Positions 18,764 through 28,023 of a DNA stretch of 64,000 nt are shown here, piece after piece. The position numbers and the translations under genes are program-made. Source of the DNA: CAZFER01 sp964517495 (lineage in GTDB: Bacteria > Hinthialibacterota > Hinthialibacteria > Hinthialibacterales > Hinthialibacteraceae); contig CAZFER010000016.1 of assembly GCA_964517495.1 (NCBI GenBank), positions 1 through 64,000 on the forward strand. Reading direction: 5' to 3'. Numbering within the stretch: position 1 is the first letter of the stretch; each line of letters begins with the position of its first letter. The notes beneath the pieces are model-generated. The model was not told the origin of the DNA. It was given only the letters and a program-made list of their open reading frames with translations, and did not search any database.

Positions 18764-20060
18764 CACGGGCCAATCCCCCGTTATCGCCTTGGTGGATTGC
18801 AACAACTTTTATGTTTCATGCGAACGGGTGTTTAACCCGGCGCTCGAAAATAAACCGGTGGTAGTGCTTTCCAACAACGATGGCTGTGTCATCGCCCGTT
18901 CCAATGAGGCCAAGGCGCTGGGCATCCGCATGGGGGAACCCTTTTTTAAGGTGAGAACTTTCTTCCGAAAGCATGGCGTGCGTTTTTTGTCTTCCAACTA
19001 TGCGCTTTATGGCGATATGTCGCAGCGGGTGATGAATACTCTGGCTCATTTTACTCCTCATTTGGAAGTGTACTCCATTGATGAGGCTTTTTTAAACTTG
19101 ACCGGTTTGTCGCTCTCTCAACCAGAAGCCTCGCTGGAAGAGTATGCGCGCCGCCTGCGTGCCACTGTGAAAAAATGGACTGGCATGCCGGTTTCCATTG
19201 GGCTTGCGGAGACCAAAACGCTGGCCAAAATCGCCAATCATGCCGCTAAAAAAACACCAGACATGGACGGCGTTTTCGATTTGCGCACCTCCCCCGGCCG
19301 GGATGAACGGCTGGCTGCCGTGCCGGTGGAGGATGTGTGGGGAATCGGGCGGCGGCTGAGCCTGCGTTTAAACGCCAAAGGCATTCATAACGCGCTTCAA
19401 CTTCGTGAGGCGGATATGGATTGGGTGCGCTATGAGCTGCATATGGGCATCGTAGGTGCGCGCATGGTGATGGAACTGCGTGGAATCCCTTGTCTTTCGC
19501 TCGAACTTTGTCCACCGGCCAAAAAGGAAGTCGCCTGTACCCGCTCGTTCGGCAAACCGATTTCCACTTTCCAGGAAATGCGGCAATCGGTGATCACCTA
19601 CACCGCCCGCGCGGCGGAAAAAGTGCGCGCCCAACATTCGGTGGCGGGCATTCTGAACGTTTTCATCCTGACCAACCCCTTCAAACTGGACGAGCCGCAA
19701 TATTACAACTCTCAGCTGGTCAAACTGCCCATTCCCACCGCCTCCACCCCTGAACTCACCTCGTATGCCGTCAAAGCGCTGGAAGCCATTTTCCGCCCGG
19801 GATACCGCTACAAAAAAAGCGGGGTGGTGCTTTCCGCCCTCCAGCCGGACCAGGCGGTACAAGCCACTTTTTTTGATCAACGGAACCGCAGCACCGAAAA
19901 CCGGCTTATGAACACGGTGGATAAAATCAATCGCCAGATGGGACGGGATACCATTCAATACGCCGCCTGCGGACTAAAACCAGGCTGGCATCTGCGCGCG
20001 GATTTCAGGTCACGCCGCTACACCACCCGCTGGGAGGAATTACCCGAAGTGCACCCTTGA
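18744..20060 (+). CDS. umuC: UmuC-like Y-family DNA polymerase
   Basis: 438 residues from the ATG at 18744, with GGGGGTGG just upstream and 20 bases of overlap with umuD. Catalytic motifs are present: ALVDCNNFYVSCERVF, the YSIDEAFL acidic motif, and helix-hairpin-helix region VEDVWGIGRRLS; a C-terminal UmuC domain with a YTTRWEELPEV tail. It should carry out error-prone bypass synthesis. The gene is clearly richer in G+C than its surroundings (38 of 60 bases at 19321-19380), which suggests recent acquisition. Confidence 0.95.
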   Translation: MSSIHSSTGQSPVIALVDCNNFYVSCERVFNPALENKPVVVLSNNDGCVIARSNEAKALGIRMGEPFFKVRTFFRKHGVRFLSSNYALYGDMSQRVMNTLAHFTPHLEVYSIDEAFLNLTGLSLSQPEASLEEYARRLRATVKKWTGMPVSIGLAETKTLAKIANHAAKKTPDMDGVFDLRTSPGRDERLAAVPVEDVWGIGRRLSLRLNAKGIHNALQLREADMDWVRYELHMGIVGARMVMELRGIPCLSLELCPPAKKEVACTRSFGKPISTFQEMRQSVITYTARAAEKVRAQHSVAGILNVFILTNPFKLDEPQYYNSQLVKLPIPTASTPELTSYAVKALEAIFRPGYRYKKSGVVLSALQPDQAVQATFFDQRNRSTENRLMNTVDKINRQMGRDTIQYAACGLKPGWHLRADFRSRRYTTRWEELPEVHP

Positions 20061-20185
20061 ATTCAAAGAAGAAGACCTGAAAAAATGAGAAAAACTGGTC
20101 GAAAAGATTTTCATAATGCATTTGCAAGTTTTCCTTAATTGTGAGATAATCCTTTAAGGAAGACCCATAATTTAAAAAGGTTAAT

Positions 20186-20971
20186 ATGAAAAAACTAATT
20201 TATACCCTAACCGTAATCATCATTTCTATCACCATCGCCTATAGCGCCGATGAACAAAACATCATCACTGCCATGACTTACAACATCCACCATGCCGAAG
20301 GAGTGGATGGAGAAATAAACACAAAACGGATTGCCAAACTCATTCGTGAAAAAAAATGTGATCTGGTCGCCTTGCAGGAAGTGGATCGCGGCGTTCAACG
20401 CACCAACCAGCGTGATATCCCTGAAGAAATTGCCAAACAGACCGATATGCATTTCGTCTTTGGTAAAAACATCGACTATCAAGGTGGTGATTACGGTAAC
20501 GCTATCCTATCAAAATGGCCTATCACAAAGTGGAAAAATCATCACTACAAAATGCTTCGTGAAGGTGAACAACGCGGCTTGCTTATTGCCGAATTTAAAC
20601 CCAACGCTCCAAACCTGGTTTTCATGAGCACTCACCTTGATTACCGAAAAGAAAATGCCGAACGCCTAAGCAATGTTTCTGAAATGATCTCCATCGCAAA
20701 ATCATACAACGATCGCCTGGTTATCATCGCTGGGGATTTCAACGATTTCCCCCAAAGTAAGGTGTGGGACAAAATGTCAGGATTTTTTAGCGATGTTTGG
20801 TCTATGGTCGGGAAAGGAAAAGGGTTCACATTTTCAAGCACCAAACCCCGCAGCCGCATTGATTATATTTGGATCAATCGTCCCCAGTCCGCGAAACCGG
20901 TCAAATATGAAATTCCACCAAGTCAGGCCTCGGACCATTTGCCTCTTGTGGTTAAATTAAAACTTAAATGA
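20186..20971 (+). CDS. secreted endonuclease/exonuclease/phosphatase family protein
   Basis: 261 residues with a signal peptide (IYTLTVIIISITIAYSA). The EEP fold motifs appear in order: MTYNIHH, ALQEVDRG, GNAILSKWPI, STHLDY, AGDFNDFP, RIDYIW and SDHLPLV. Members hydrolyse phosphodiester bonds in nucleic acids, lipids or inositides; the exported form could be a nuclease or sphingomyelinase-like enzyme. Its stop lies 30 bases from the end of the convergent Rpn-family gene. Confidence 0.9.
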   Translation: MKKLIYTLTVIIISITIAYSADEQNIITAMTYNIHHAEGVDGEINTKRIAKLIREKKCDLVALQEVDRGVQRTNQRDIPEEIAKQTDMHFVFGKNIDYQGGDYGNAILSKWPITKWKNHHYKMLREGEQRGLLIAEFKPNAPNLVFMSTHLDYRKENAERLSNVSEMISIAKSYNDRLVIIAGDFNDFPQSKVWDKMSGFFSDVWSMVGKGKGFTFSSTKPRSRIDYIWINRPQSAKPVKYEIPPSQASDHLPLVVKLKLK

Positions 20972-21000
20972 AAAATCCCCCCAACTATCAATACCCAACG

Positions 21001-22042
21001 TCATGACTGTTGATCTGGATCAACACCCATTTGCTTTAACAATTTTTCCAACTGCTCACGTTTTTGTCGTTGCTCTTCTTTTTCTTTTCTCTCTCGTTCC
21101 AATTCTGCCTTCTTGGTCTCCAGTTCGGCGCCCTTGGTCTCNNNNNNNNNNNNNNNNNNNNNNNNNNNNNNNNNNNNNNNNNNNNNNNNNNNNNNNNNNN
21201 NNNNNNNNNNNNNNNNNNNNNNNNNNNNNNNNNNNNNNNNNCTTGGTCTCTAATTCTGAGTTCATCATCTCCAATTCTGCTGTTTTCGATTCTATTTCAT
21301 CATCTTTAGCTTCTATTTCAGCTGTTACTGCTGCTTTCCACTCCTTGATTGCATTTGCCTCCATATGAGCAATACGGCGGCTTTCATAAAGGTGATAATC
21401 TGTCTCATTTTCAGAAAAACGCCTCATCACGTCCATCACTTTTTTCATCTCCCTGGTTCTTAGAATTTCTGGTGGATTATCGATATCCAAGTTCTTCCCT
21501 TCTTTAAAAGTATACATCCATCGATCCAATTCGTCTCGGAATTCTCCCGTCCATTCCCATTTTTGTAATTGAAGCAAATGGATAGACATATGATCGGTTA
21601 AAAACAGATTATTTTCAATGTTATATAAGCCAAAAGGGAGATGGTGCGATTTCACATCAGGAAATAGATTATCATTGAGTATCCAAATTGAAATGACTGG
21701 TTTTAGACATGAATATTGCTCCCCTTTATCAATCAAAGAATGATAAATACTGCTCCAAGTGAATAACATTCGTTGGATTAGAGTCGGATGAGTGGATAAT
21801 TGAACTTCAATCTGATAATAATTATCCAATTGATCCTTGGCCTTAAGATCAACAATTGTCAATTTGTCCAATTTGAATTTACGCTCATTAAAGGGATTCT
21901 GAATATCAACATCGTCAATACGGTATTCTGGTGTAGGTTTCATGACAGCATTAAGAAAGTGAATCAGCAATTCTTTGTTCTCTTCACTCCCCAATATGGT
22001 TTTAAATACACAATCAACCAATGGATCAATCGAATGTTTCAT
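21001..22042 (-). CDS. Rpn-family PD-(D/E)XK nuclease/transposase-like protein, interrupted by an assembly gap
   Basis: The N-terminal 260 residues (SIDPLVDCVFKTILGSEENK; YYQIEVQLS with the nuclease-like QIEVQ motif) match the PDDEXK transposase-like family. A coiled coil of repeats (AELEMMNSELETK) then runs into the 100-N gap. On the other side the same repeat resumes (ETKGAELETKKAELE) and ends KLLKQMGVDPDQQS at a TGA at 21003-21001. These two parts are in different frames only because 100 is not a multiple of three. The real missing piece must be a multiple of three bases. A stop at 21056 would be an artefact of reading through the N-run. Confidence 0.8.
21142..21241. other. 100-N scaffold gap
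   Basis: Exactly 100 N, the common placeholder for a gap of unknown size. Both sides carry CTTGGTCTC from a tandem repeat coding for ETK, so the gap was probably caused by collapse of that repeat. Confidence 0.97.
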
Positions 22043-22415
22043 TTAATCCCCCCTGAATGTTTATGCAAAAATTATGACGTAATTTGTCAATATCCAAAAG
22101 TCCACAAATGGGTTTTTAAATCATTTTTTAACACAAACCATCATGTTTGAATTTAATTCAGATGGTTACCCATTCTGCTTTTCCTACTTGAAGCAACGTG
22201 TTCATATCTCTAAAATTGATAAGTTGATAACATCCTTAAAATAAAAACCTTATAGAATCTTGCCCTTCATTATCTATTGCCGCACTTAAAATTATGGCTT
22301 TGGTTCTAATCATCCTTGTACAGTTAACAAAATCATAACGATTAATGGCTTTAATAGGATATTTGGAATCTTTATGATTCCTATAACCAATATCAAAAGG
22401 ATAAGTGGATATTAA
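22043..22415. other. AT-rich divergent intergenic region
   Basis: Lies between the Rpn-family gene (minus) and a prepilin gene (plus). It is AT-rich, with no clear promoter, repeat or RNA. A 62-codon minus-strand frame at 22236-22424 has no recognised product and no SD. Confidence 0.4.
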
Positions 22416-23033
22416 ATGAAACAATCAAATACAGCGTTCACCCTTATTGAACTTCTCATCGTGGTGGCCATTATCGGTATCCTGGCCGCTATTGCCGTCC
22501 CAAACTTTTTGAATGCCCAAGTTCGCGCCAAAATCGCCAGAGTCGAATCCGATATGAAATCAATTTCGACCGCGTTGGAAATGTACATGACCGACCGCGG
22601 CAGTTACCCCGGTGATCATGATCTCGATCGCTATATGGCAGGTGAAAATGGGCTTTTTAAATTAACCACTCCCATCTCTTATATCTCTGCTTTACCTTCC
22701 GATCCATTTGTTGAACGAAAAATGCGTAATTATATATCCCAAGACAGCAACGCTTACGCCCACGAGGGGCGCCCGGATTATGAAATGGGCAGTGGAGCAG
22801 ACAACGAAGGCCCCTGGCGCAAACAAGCCTTTAGCCTGATGAGCTACGGTCCAGACCATATTGATGACAACAGTTCTCACGATCCGTTTCCATTTAATAC
22901 TGATATGGACCGCTTTGATATCACCAACGGTATCAATTCCAGAGGCAATATGTTTCGATTTGGGGGTGATTATATGAGTGGCTGCATTATTCTTGATTGG
23001 GGGCGAGATCGTATGGGGAGCGCCTGCCCTTAA
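22416..23033 (+). CDS. type II secretion prepilin-like protein
   Basis: 205 residues with a short leader (KQSNTA), predicted cleavage before FTLIELLIVVAIIGILAA and then IAVPNFLNAQVRAK. The mature domain (SDMKSISTALEMYMTDRGSYP) resembles major pseudopilins and ends with a DWGRDRMGSACP tail. The leader has Ala rather than Gly at -1, as does the relative at 12711. No other secretion genes are adjacent. Confidence 0.88.
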   Translation: MKQSNTAFTLIELLIVVAIIGILAAIAVPNFLNAQVRAKIARVESDMKSISTALEMYMTDRGSYPGDHDLDRYMAGENGLFKLTTPISYISALPSDPFVERKMRNYISQDSNAYAHEGRPDYEMGSGADNEGPWRKQAFSLMSYGPDHIDDNSSHDPFPFNTDMDRFDITNGINSRGNMFRFGGDYMSGCIILDWGRDRMGSACP

Positions 23034-23124
23034 TGAACAAACGATTAGGTTTAAGCACCTTGACCCAACCATCATTCCTAAATATACTTTTATCTTTGAA
23101 AAATCAAAACAGAGGATTTTTACG

Positions 23125-23325
23125 ATGAAGAAAAACATTCATCCCAATTATTATTTAGCAACCGTAAATTGTGCATGCGGCAACACCTTCCAGACCGGTT
23201 CCACCATGGAATCAATACGGGTTGAAATTTGTTCGGCCTGTCACCCATTTTTCACCGGCAAACAGCGATTTGTCGACACCGCCGGACGTGTTGAAAAATT
23301 CAAACGGAAATACAAACTCAAATAA
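23125..23325 (+). CDS. rpmE: 50S ribosomal protein L31, zinc-binding (C+) type
   Basis: 66 residues from the ATG at 23125, with AGAGGA upstream. The sequence starts MKKNIHPNYY and has the zinc ligands in NCACG and CSACHPF, then the FTGKQRFVDTAGRVEKF signature. The four-Cys arrangement marks the zinc-bound form of L31. A terminator follows at 23353. Confidence 0.97.
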   Translation: MKKNIHPNYYLATVNCACGNTFQTGSTMESIRVEICSACHPFFTGKQRFVDTAGRVEKFKRKYKLK

Positions 23326-23352
23326 TCTGGAACCAGTTATTTTCAAAAACAG

Positions 23353-23389
23353 AGAGCGGGATGGTTATCATAACTCTCCCGCTCTTTTC
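23353..23389 (+). terminator. rho-independent terminator after rpmE
   Basis: AGAGCGGGA pairs with TCCCGCTCT across a 15-base loop and is followed by TTTCTATG. Confidence 0.85.
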
Positions 23390-23475
23390 TATGTTTCTTC
23401 CCTATATTGATTTGATCGTTCCAGATTAAGATCGCAGTTAATGAAAACACCCAAAACAGTTCGTCAGGTAAACCA

Positions 23476-24405
23476 ATGGATTATTCAAAACTAAAACGAG
23501 TTTCTCTCCACGATCGAAAAAGCCTGGTACAGGGACAAACTGCTTCATACCCCCCCGCTCAACCGGCCTCTTTCCTATCGTTTTGGGAATCCTTGCCTGA
23601 GTACCTTAAAGCCAAAGATATCAAGCAATTAGTTAATGCGATTTTAAGCGCAAAGTCTAAAAAGAAACCTATTATTCTGATGATGGGTGCCCATTCCATC
23701 AAAGTTGGCCTTAGCCCCTGGATTATTAAAGCGATTGAACAGGGATTTATCACAGCATTAACCACAAACGGAGCCTGTCTGGTTCACGATTTCGAACTGG
23801 CATTGGCCGGTAATACTTCCGAAGATGTCGCTGAGGCGTTAATCGATGGCAGTTTCGGTATGACCAAAGAAACCGGAATCACCATCAATGAGTGGATTAA
23901 AAAAGGAGCCACTGAAGATAAAGGACTTGGCGAAACCTTTGCCCGGCATATGGCTGAATCCTCCTTCGAGCACCAATCCCTAAGCATATTCGCCGCTGCC
24001 CATCGCCAACACATACCAGCAACTGTCCATGTTGCCCTGGGAACCGATGTCATCCACCATCACCCCGAAGCCTGCGGCGAATCGATTGGTAAAACCAGCA
24101 TGAAAGATTTTCATATCCTATGCGATGTTGTGTCAGAATTGGGACAGGGGGGAGTGGTTCTCAATGTAGGATCAAACGTGGTACTTCCAGAGGTATTCTT
24201 AAAAGCCCTTACCGTTGCCCGCAACATAAAAGGCCCCATTCACGACTTCACCACCGCTAATTTCGATATGATTCAACACTACCGCCCCAACCAAAATGTG
24301 GTGAAACGCCCCGTCATCGGTGGCGGAACGGGATACACCTTCACCGGTCACCATGAAATTATGCTTCCCCTTCTCTTCTCCGCCCTCTTTGAATTAACAC
24401 CCTGA
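23476..24405 (+). CDS. deoxyhypusine-synthase-like conserved protein
   Basis: 309 residues without signal peptide or membrane segments. Motifs such as ILMMGAHSIKVGLSPWI, LTTNGACLVHDFELALAG and a late VIGGGTGYTFTGHHE recall bacterial deoxyhypusine-synthase-like proteins of the NAD-binding Rossmann type. True hypusine formation is not expected in bacteria; homologues may act in polyamine metabolism, but this is not established. The family assignment is from memory and moderate. It stands alone. Confidence 0.5.
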   Translation: MDYSKLKRVSLHDRKSLVQGQTASYPPAQPASFLSFWESLPEYLKAKDIKQLVNAILSAKSKKKPIILMMGAHSIKVGLSPWIIKAIEQGFITALTTNGACLVHDFELALAGNTSEDVAEALIDGSFGMTKETGITINEWIKKGATEDKGLGETFARHMAESSFEHQSLSIFAAAHRQHIPATVHVALGTDVIHHHPEACGESIGKTSMKDFHILCDVVSELGQGGVVLNVGSNVVLPEVFLKALTVARNIKGPIHDFTTANFDMIQHYRPNQNVVKRPVIGGGTGYTFTGHHEIMLPLLFSALFELTP

Positions 24406-24933
24406 TTTGTATAGTCTTGTGCAAATTGAATTGAATTTTTCACCAATTCAATCTTCCTTTATAGTAATATTTTCTGCAAGATAAATAATACACTAGAAAA
24501 CGATCAAATAAGTGCTTCAACTAAAACAGATAAAACCAATTTTGATAATGATTTAATTCAGTTCAAAAAATAAACGCCCCTTGCGGGGCGTCGGTCTAAG
24601 GATAAGAACCCTTAGAGTGGTATCAGTTAGTATTATATAACTTCATTAGGCACTAGCCAATGATGCATTCAATAATACAGAGAGTAATCGTTTATAGAGT
24701 ATTTGTTATATTCCCTCCAGGAAGGAGTTCTGCTGAACTCTATCAGAATGCCAATACAAAGATGAATCCAGGTGAAGGCATAATAAAAAAAAGCATGTTT
24801 ACAAATCCTTGTATTGCTGATGATGGAAGAAAGATTTGGAAACCCGATACATGGAACTAACGTGATTATTCTATTTAATCGATAGAATAACACTCTTGCA
24901 AAATAATCAACACAATTTTATTTCAAAATATTC
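24406..24933. other. intergenic region with two adjacent hairpins
   Basis: Two stem-loops lie side by side: ACGCCCC-TTGC-GGGGCGT (24574-24591) and TCTAAGG-N8-CCTTAGA (about 24594-24616). Neither is followed by a T-run on the plus strand; the first would have one on the minus strand. After them a 66-codon frame (24660-24860) lacks an SD and has no recognised product. A small RNA is possible but unproven. Confidence 0.4.
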
Positions 24934-24961
24934 TTGACTTTATAAAATTTATAAATAATAT
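24934..24961 (+). promoter_or_regulatory. candidate sigma-70 promoter for sodN
   Basis: TTGACT (24934-24939) and TAATAT (24956-24961) are 16 bases apart, about 50 bases before the sodN start, in a very AT-rich stretch. Confidence 0.5.
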
Positions 24962-25013
24962 AAAATATAAACCTGAATAATTTATATCAATTTTGAAAGG
25001 AGATGATTAAAGT

Positions 25014-25478
25014 ATGAATTTTAAAAGTTTAACTCAATTTTTGCCGATGGAAGAAGCATCCGCCCATTGTGATGGACCATGTGGGGTATATGATCCCGCC
25101 TCTGCCCGTATCGCTGCAGAAGCTGTATTATCCATGACCAAAAAGATTTTGGCCCTCGAAGTCCCCTCTTCCTCAGATCAACAGGTATTGGCTTCTTATC
25201 ACAACACCCTCTCCCGTTTCATCCAAATCAAAGAAGAACAGGCTCAACTTGCCAAAGATGAATTACTGATCCTCTGGACAGATTACTTCAAACCACACCA
25301 TTTGGAAAAATATCCTGATCTTCACGATCGTTTTTGGAAAGCAGCGAAACTGTGCTCAGCCTGCAAGGTGGAAGTCAATCTGGACCATGCAAACCAACTG
25401 ATGGATACCATTGAAGAAATCCACGATATCTTTTGGGCCACCAAAGACCGTGATGTCGCATGGTACACAGCGAGTTAA
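25014..25478 (+). CDS. sodN: nickel superoxide dismutase precursor
   Basis: 154 residues. The Ni-hook sequence HCDGPCGVYDP starts at His18; His18, Cys19 and Cys23 would be the first, second and sixth residues of the mature enzyme, as in Ni-SODs. The first 17 residues are the propeptide that must be removed to free His18. The rest is the four-helix bundle (ARIAAEAVLSMTKKI). It converts superoxide to oxygen and peroxide. GAAAGGAGATGATTAAAGT precedes the ATG. The next gene, 33 bases on, is the matching maturation protease. Confidence 0.96.
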   Translation: MNFKSLTQFLPMEEASAHCDGPCGVYDPASARIAAEAVLSMTKKILALEVPSSSDQQVLASYHNTLSRFIQIKEEQAQLAKDELLILWTDYFKPHHLEKYPDLHDRFWKAAKLCSACKVEVNLDHANQLMDTIEEIHDIFWATKDRDVAWYTAS

Positions 25479-25511
25479 TAAAAGGCTACTGCATTAATCC
25501 TAAGTAATATC

Positions 25512-25865
25512 ATGCCACCAACACTGGAGAAACAATCCTTCAAAGATCTATGCTATTGCTTTTTGGGATTTCGAAAACTTGTTAAAGTTAAAGGGTGGTC
25601 GATGTTTCCACAACTGAGCGAAGGAGATACCGTTTTGGTTAATCCTTATGCTTATAAACATAAATGCCCTCAAGCGGGAGACTTAATCTTAATTAAACAT
25701 CCGTATATTTCCGGAGTAACAATGATCAAGCGAGTAGAACGCGTTGAATCAAGGGGGCGTTTATATGTTAGAGGAGACAATCCCAAGGAGAGCACGGATA
25801 GCAGAGCGTTTGGCTTGATTTTACCAGATGCGGTTCTCGGCCAAATCACGAAGCGGATGGAATAA
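25512..25865 (+). CDS. sodX: nickel-type SOD maturation protease (S26-like)
   Basis: 117 residues resembling a short signal-peptidase-like protein. The catalytic Ser lies in KGWSMFPQLSEGD and the Lys in GVTMIKRVERVE, followed by a VRGDNPKESTDSR box. In Ni-SOD systems this protease removes the propeptide of SodN, and the gene's position directly after sodN supports that. A strong terminator closes the operon. Confidence 0.9.
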   Translation: MPPTLEKQSFKDLCYCFLGFRKLVKVKGWSMFPQLSEGDTVLVNPYAYKHKCPQAGDLILIKHPYISGVTMIKRVERVESRGRLYVRGDNPKESTDSRAFGLILPDAVLGQITKRME

Positions 25866-25899
25866 AGTATAAATCAAACGCTTCACTATAAAATATATT

Positions 25900-25940
25900 C
25901 AGCCCGAAGTTTTTTTCATGTCTTCGGGCTGTTTAGTATT
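25900..25940 (+). terminator. rho-independent terminator after sodN-sodX
   Basis: CAGCCCGAAG pairs with CTTCGGGCTG across a 12-base loop and is followed by TTTAGTATT. Confidence 0.85.
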
Positions 25941-25993
25941 CAACTTAGGTTGTAAACTGTTACAATGTATATAATGTTAAAAACTTCGGGTAG

Positions 25994-26374
25994 ATGATTA
26001 TGGCTATATGGCATGAACAAAAAGATAACTGTCTAGTGATTCATATTGATGAAAGTGAACTGACTGAAGATATTCTTGACCGCATGCGCCAAGTGCTCAC
26101 AGTGGCATTTTTGAATCGCTTATACAATCTTGTATTCGATTTAAGTGCCTGTACCATGATAGACTCCTATTTTATAGGCCTGTTAATCAGCACTTACCGT
26201 GAAGTGCAGGAACTTGGGGGGAACCTTAAATGTGCAGGGGTCAGTGGCCAGGTTGCTCATGCTTTCGATGTGATTCGCCTGAATAAAGTTGTGGATATTT
26301 ACGAAACCGTCGAGGAGGCCGTCCAGGATTTTGAAAATGAAGCCATCCCTATGCAAAAGAAGAATACCTCTTAA
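25994..26374 (+). CDS. STAS-domain protein (anti-sigma-factor antagonist type)
   Basis: 126 residues, essentially one STAS domain. The phosphorylatable Ser is expected in MIDSYFIGLLIS near residue 57, and the end GGNLKCAGVSGQVAHAFDVIRLNKVVDIY is typical. Such proteins switch anti-sigma kinases in the SpoIIAA/RsbV style; no kinase or phosphatase partner is nearby. Starts at 25994 or 26000 are both possible. The stop overlaps the convergent glycosyltransferase gene by 4 bases. Confidence 0.85.
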   Translation: MIMAIWHEQKDNCLVIHIDESELTEDILDRMRQVLTVAFLNRLYNLVFDLSACTMIDSYFIGLLISTYREVQELGGNLKCAGVSGQVAHAFDVIRLNKVVDIYETVEEAVQDFENEAIPMQKKNTS

Positions 26375-28023
26375 TCTTTATCGATAATCTTATATAGAAC
26401 AATTTTTGGATAGCGTCCTTCTATCGTATGGATATGCCTCAATCCAACATGGGCTTTATTTTCATTAAGCAAAGGCGTATAGTTAGGCATCGTTGGTTTC
26501 GTCATTCTCTCATCCACAATCAAATAGCTTGCGTTAATATCCGGATGCCTTAACCACTTCACCAACTTATCCACACTCTCAAATATAGCCGTTCGTTGAT
26601 GACAGCCTTCCACATAAAAACTAACCCATGGATTACGATGAGATATTCTGGTTGTCGGTGATATGTTTAAGTTTTCTTTCATCCACAATCCCATCTGTTT
26701 GTGTTCCAATGGCAGGCTTTGTTCATTAAAAACAGTTTTAAACTTGTGAAGAACGCGTTTCGGAATATCTCTTCCCACGTAAAAACCAATAACGATCATT
26801 ATGCCAATAAGAGAAAGCAGTAAAATCCTTGCTTTTTTATTATTCCATCCTTCTACACCCCATATCCAAAACTGCTCCAACCCCCTGGCAATGCCAAATC
26901 CCAGGAAAGGAATAAATGCCAACAGAAAGCGTTTATCAATAAATAACAACAGAAACAAGACAATTGGAATTAAATGAAGGATGATAAATAAGGATTTATT
27001 GCTGAATATACGCCGCCCCAGGGCAAAACACACAATCACAAAAAAGATGATATCAATCCAGCCAAACGTCATACCGCTTTGACGAAGCAAATAACCCGAC
27101 CAGTACATCATCCGCTGGAACGCTTCATCCGGATGATGAAGAAGAAAACCCCCCAGGGTTTCATCCGCCTTATCAATCTCAAAATGCACTCCATCATCTG
27201 ATACGTTTGATGTATGGCTTGTTTCCGCTTTTATAGAACTTCCCTTCATTGCCCCACGAGCATATTCAAGAATAATGGATGTCTTGGTGGAAAGCATCCA
27301 TTCGCCTTTTTGTTGTTTAATCAAAAGAAGATAAGGAGCCATAACCAACAACAGCAAAACAAGAGCCACACTTCCTTTCACCAATGCCGCTTTTAGACGC
27401 GTACGTTGGTTGATCAAAATAAATATCGCCTGCAAAGGAAAATACACGATCCCATCAGCACGAATCAAATAAGCATAACCCAACAACGCTCCCCACAATC
27501 CCCAAAGCCAATAGGGGGAGTGCTCCCCATTCGCCAATTTCCAACAGCATAACGATGCTGCTAAAATAACACACACAAACAACGATTCAGATAACACATA
27601 ACTGGCGTGCAAAATGAACTGTGGATGCAATACAACAATAACAGTGGATAAAGCAGCAAACAGCATAGACCGGCGTAGATGCCATGCCAAACACGCCGTC
27701 AAGACGATAGAGCCTAAATAAGCAACATACGAGACAAGATGGCCGGCCAATTCAGCATTCTGCACCAGCCTGTAAAACAACGCGATTGCAATAGGATAAC
27801 CGGGCGGATAAAACAAATGGGTTGCGCCACAATAGGTTAATCCCTTTCCTTCAGCAATGTTTCCTCCCACCGTGGCATAAACAGCACCATCGGTAAATAT
27901 GAAATAACGGAACCAAAGAGAAAGAAAACCCAATACGCTTCCTATTACCAGAGCGATTAGAAGCAGACCTATAAAACTACGCTGAAATAGGCACGTTGAA
28001 TTGGTTTGGTTGATCTCTTTCAC
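26371..28023 (-). CDS. GT39/ArnT-like polytopic membrane glycosyltransferase
   Basis: 550 residues with about ten membrane helices and a soluble C-terminal domain. The first outer loop has the acidic residue and motif typical of GT-C enzymes (FTDGAVYATVGGNIAEGKGL, then FYPPGYPI). GT-C enzymes move a sugar from a polyprenyl-phosphate donor to lipid or protein outside the membrane. It starts with GTG at 28023, which overlaps the stop of the DUF2961 gene in GTGA, so the two are translationally coupled. Confidence 0.85.
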   Translation of the reverse strand: MKEINQTNSTCLFQRSFIGLLLIALVIGSVLGFLSLWFRYFIFTDGAVYATVGGNIAEGKGLTYCGATHLFYPPGYPIAIALFYRLVQNAELAGHLVSYVAYLGSIVLTACLAWHLRRSMLFAALSTVIVVLHPQFILHASYVLSESLFVCVILAASLCCWKLANGEHSPYWLWGLWGALLGYAYLIRADGIVYFPLQAIFILINQRTRLKAALVKGSVALVLLLLVMAPYLLLIKQQKGEWMLSTKTSIILEYARGAMKGSSIKAETSHTSNVSDDGVHFEIDKADETLGGFLLHHPDEAFQRMMYWSGYLLRQSGMTFGWIDIIFFVIVCFALGRRIFSNKSLFIILHLIPIVLFLLLFIDKRFLLAFIPFLGFGIARGLEQFWIWGVEGWNNKKARILLLSLIGIMIVIGFYVGRDIPKRVLHKFKTVFNEQSLPLEHKQMGLWMKENLNISPTTRISHRNPWVSFYVEGCHQRTAIFESVDKLVKWLRHPDINASYLIVDERMTKPTMPNYTPLLNENKAHVGLRHIHTIEGRYPKIVLYKIIDKD

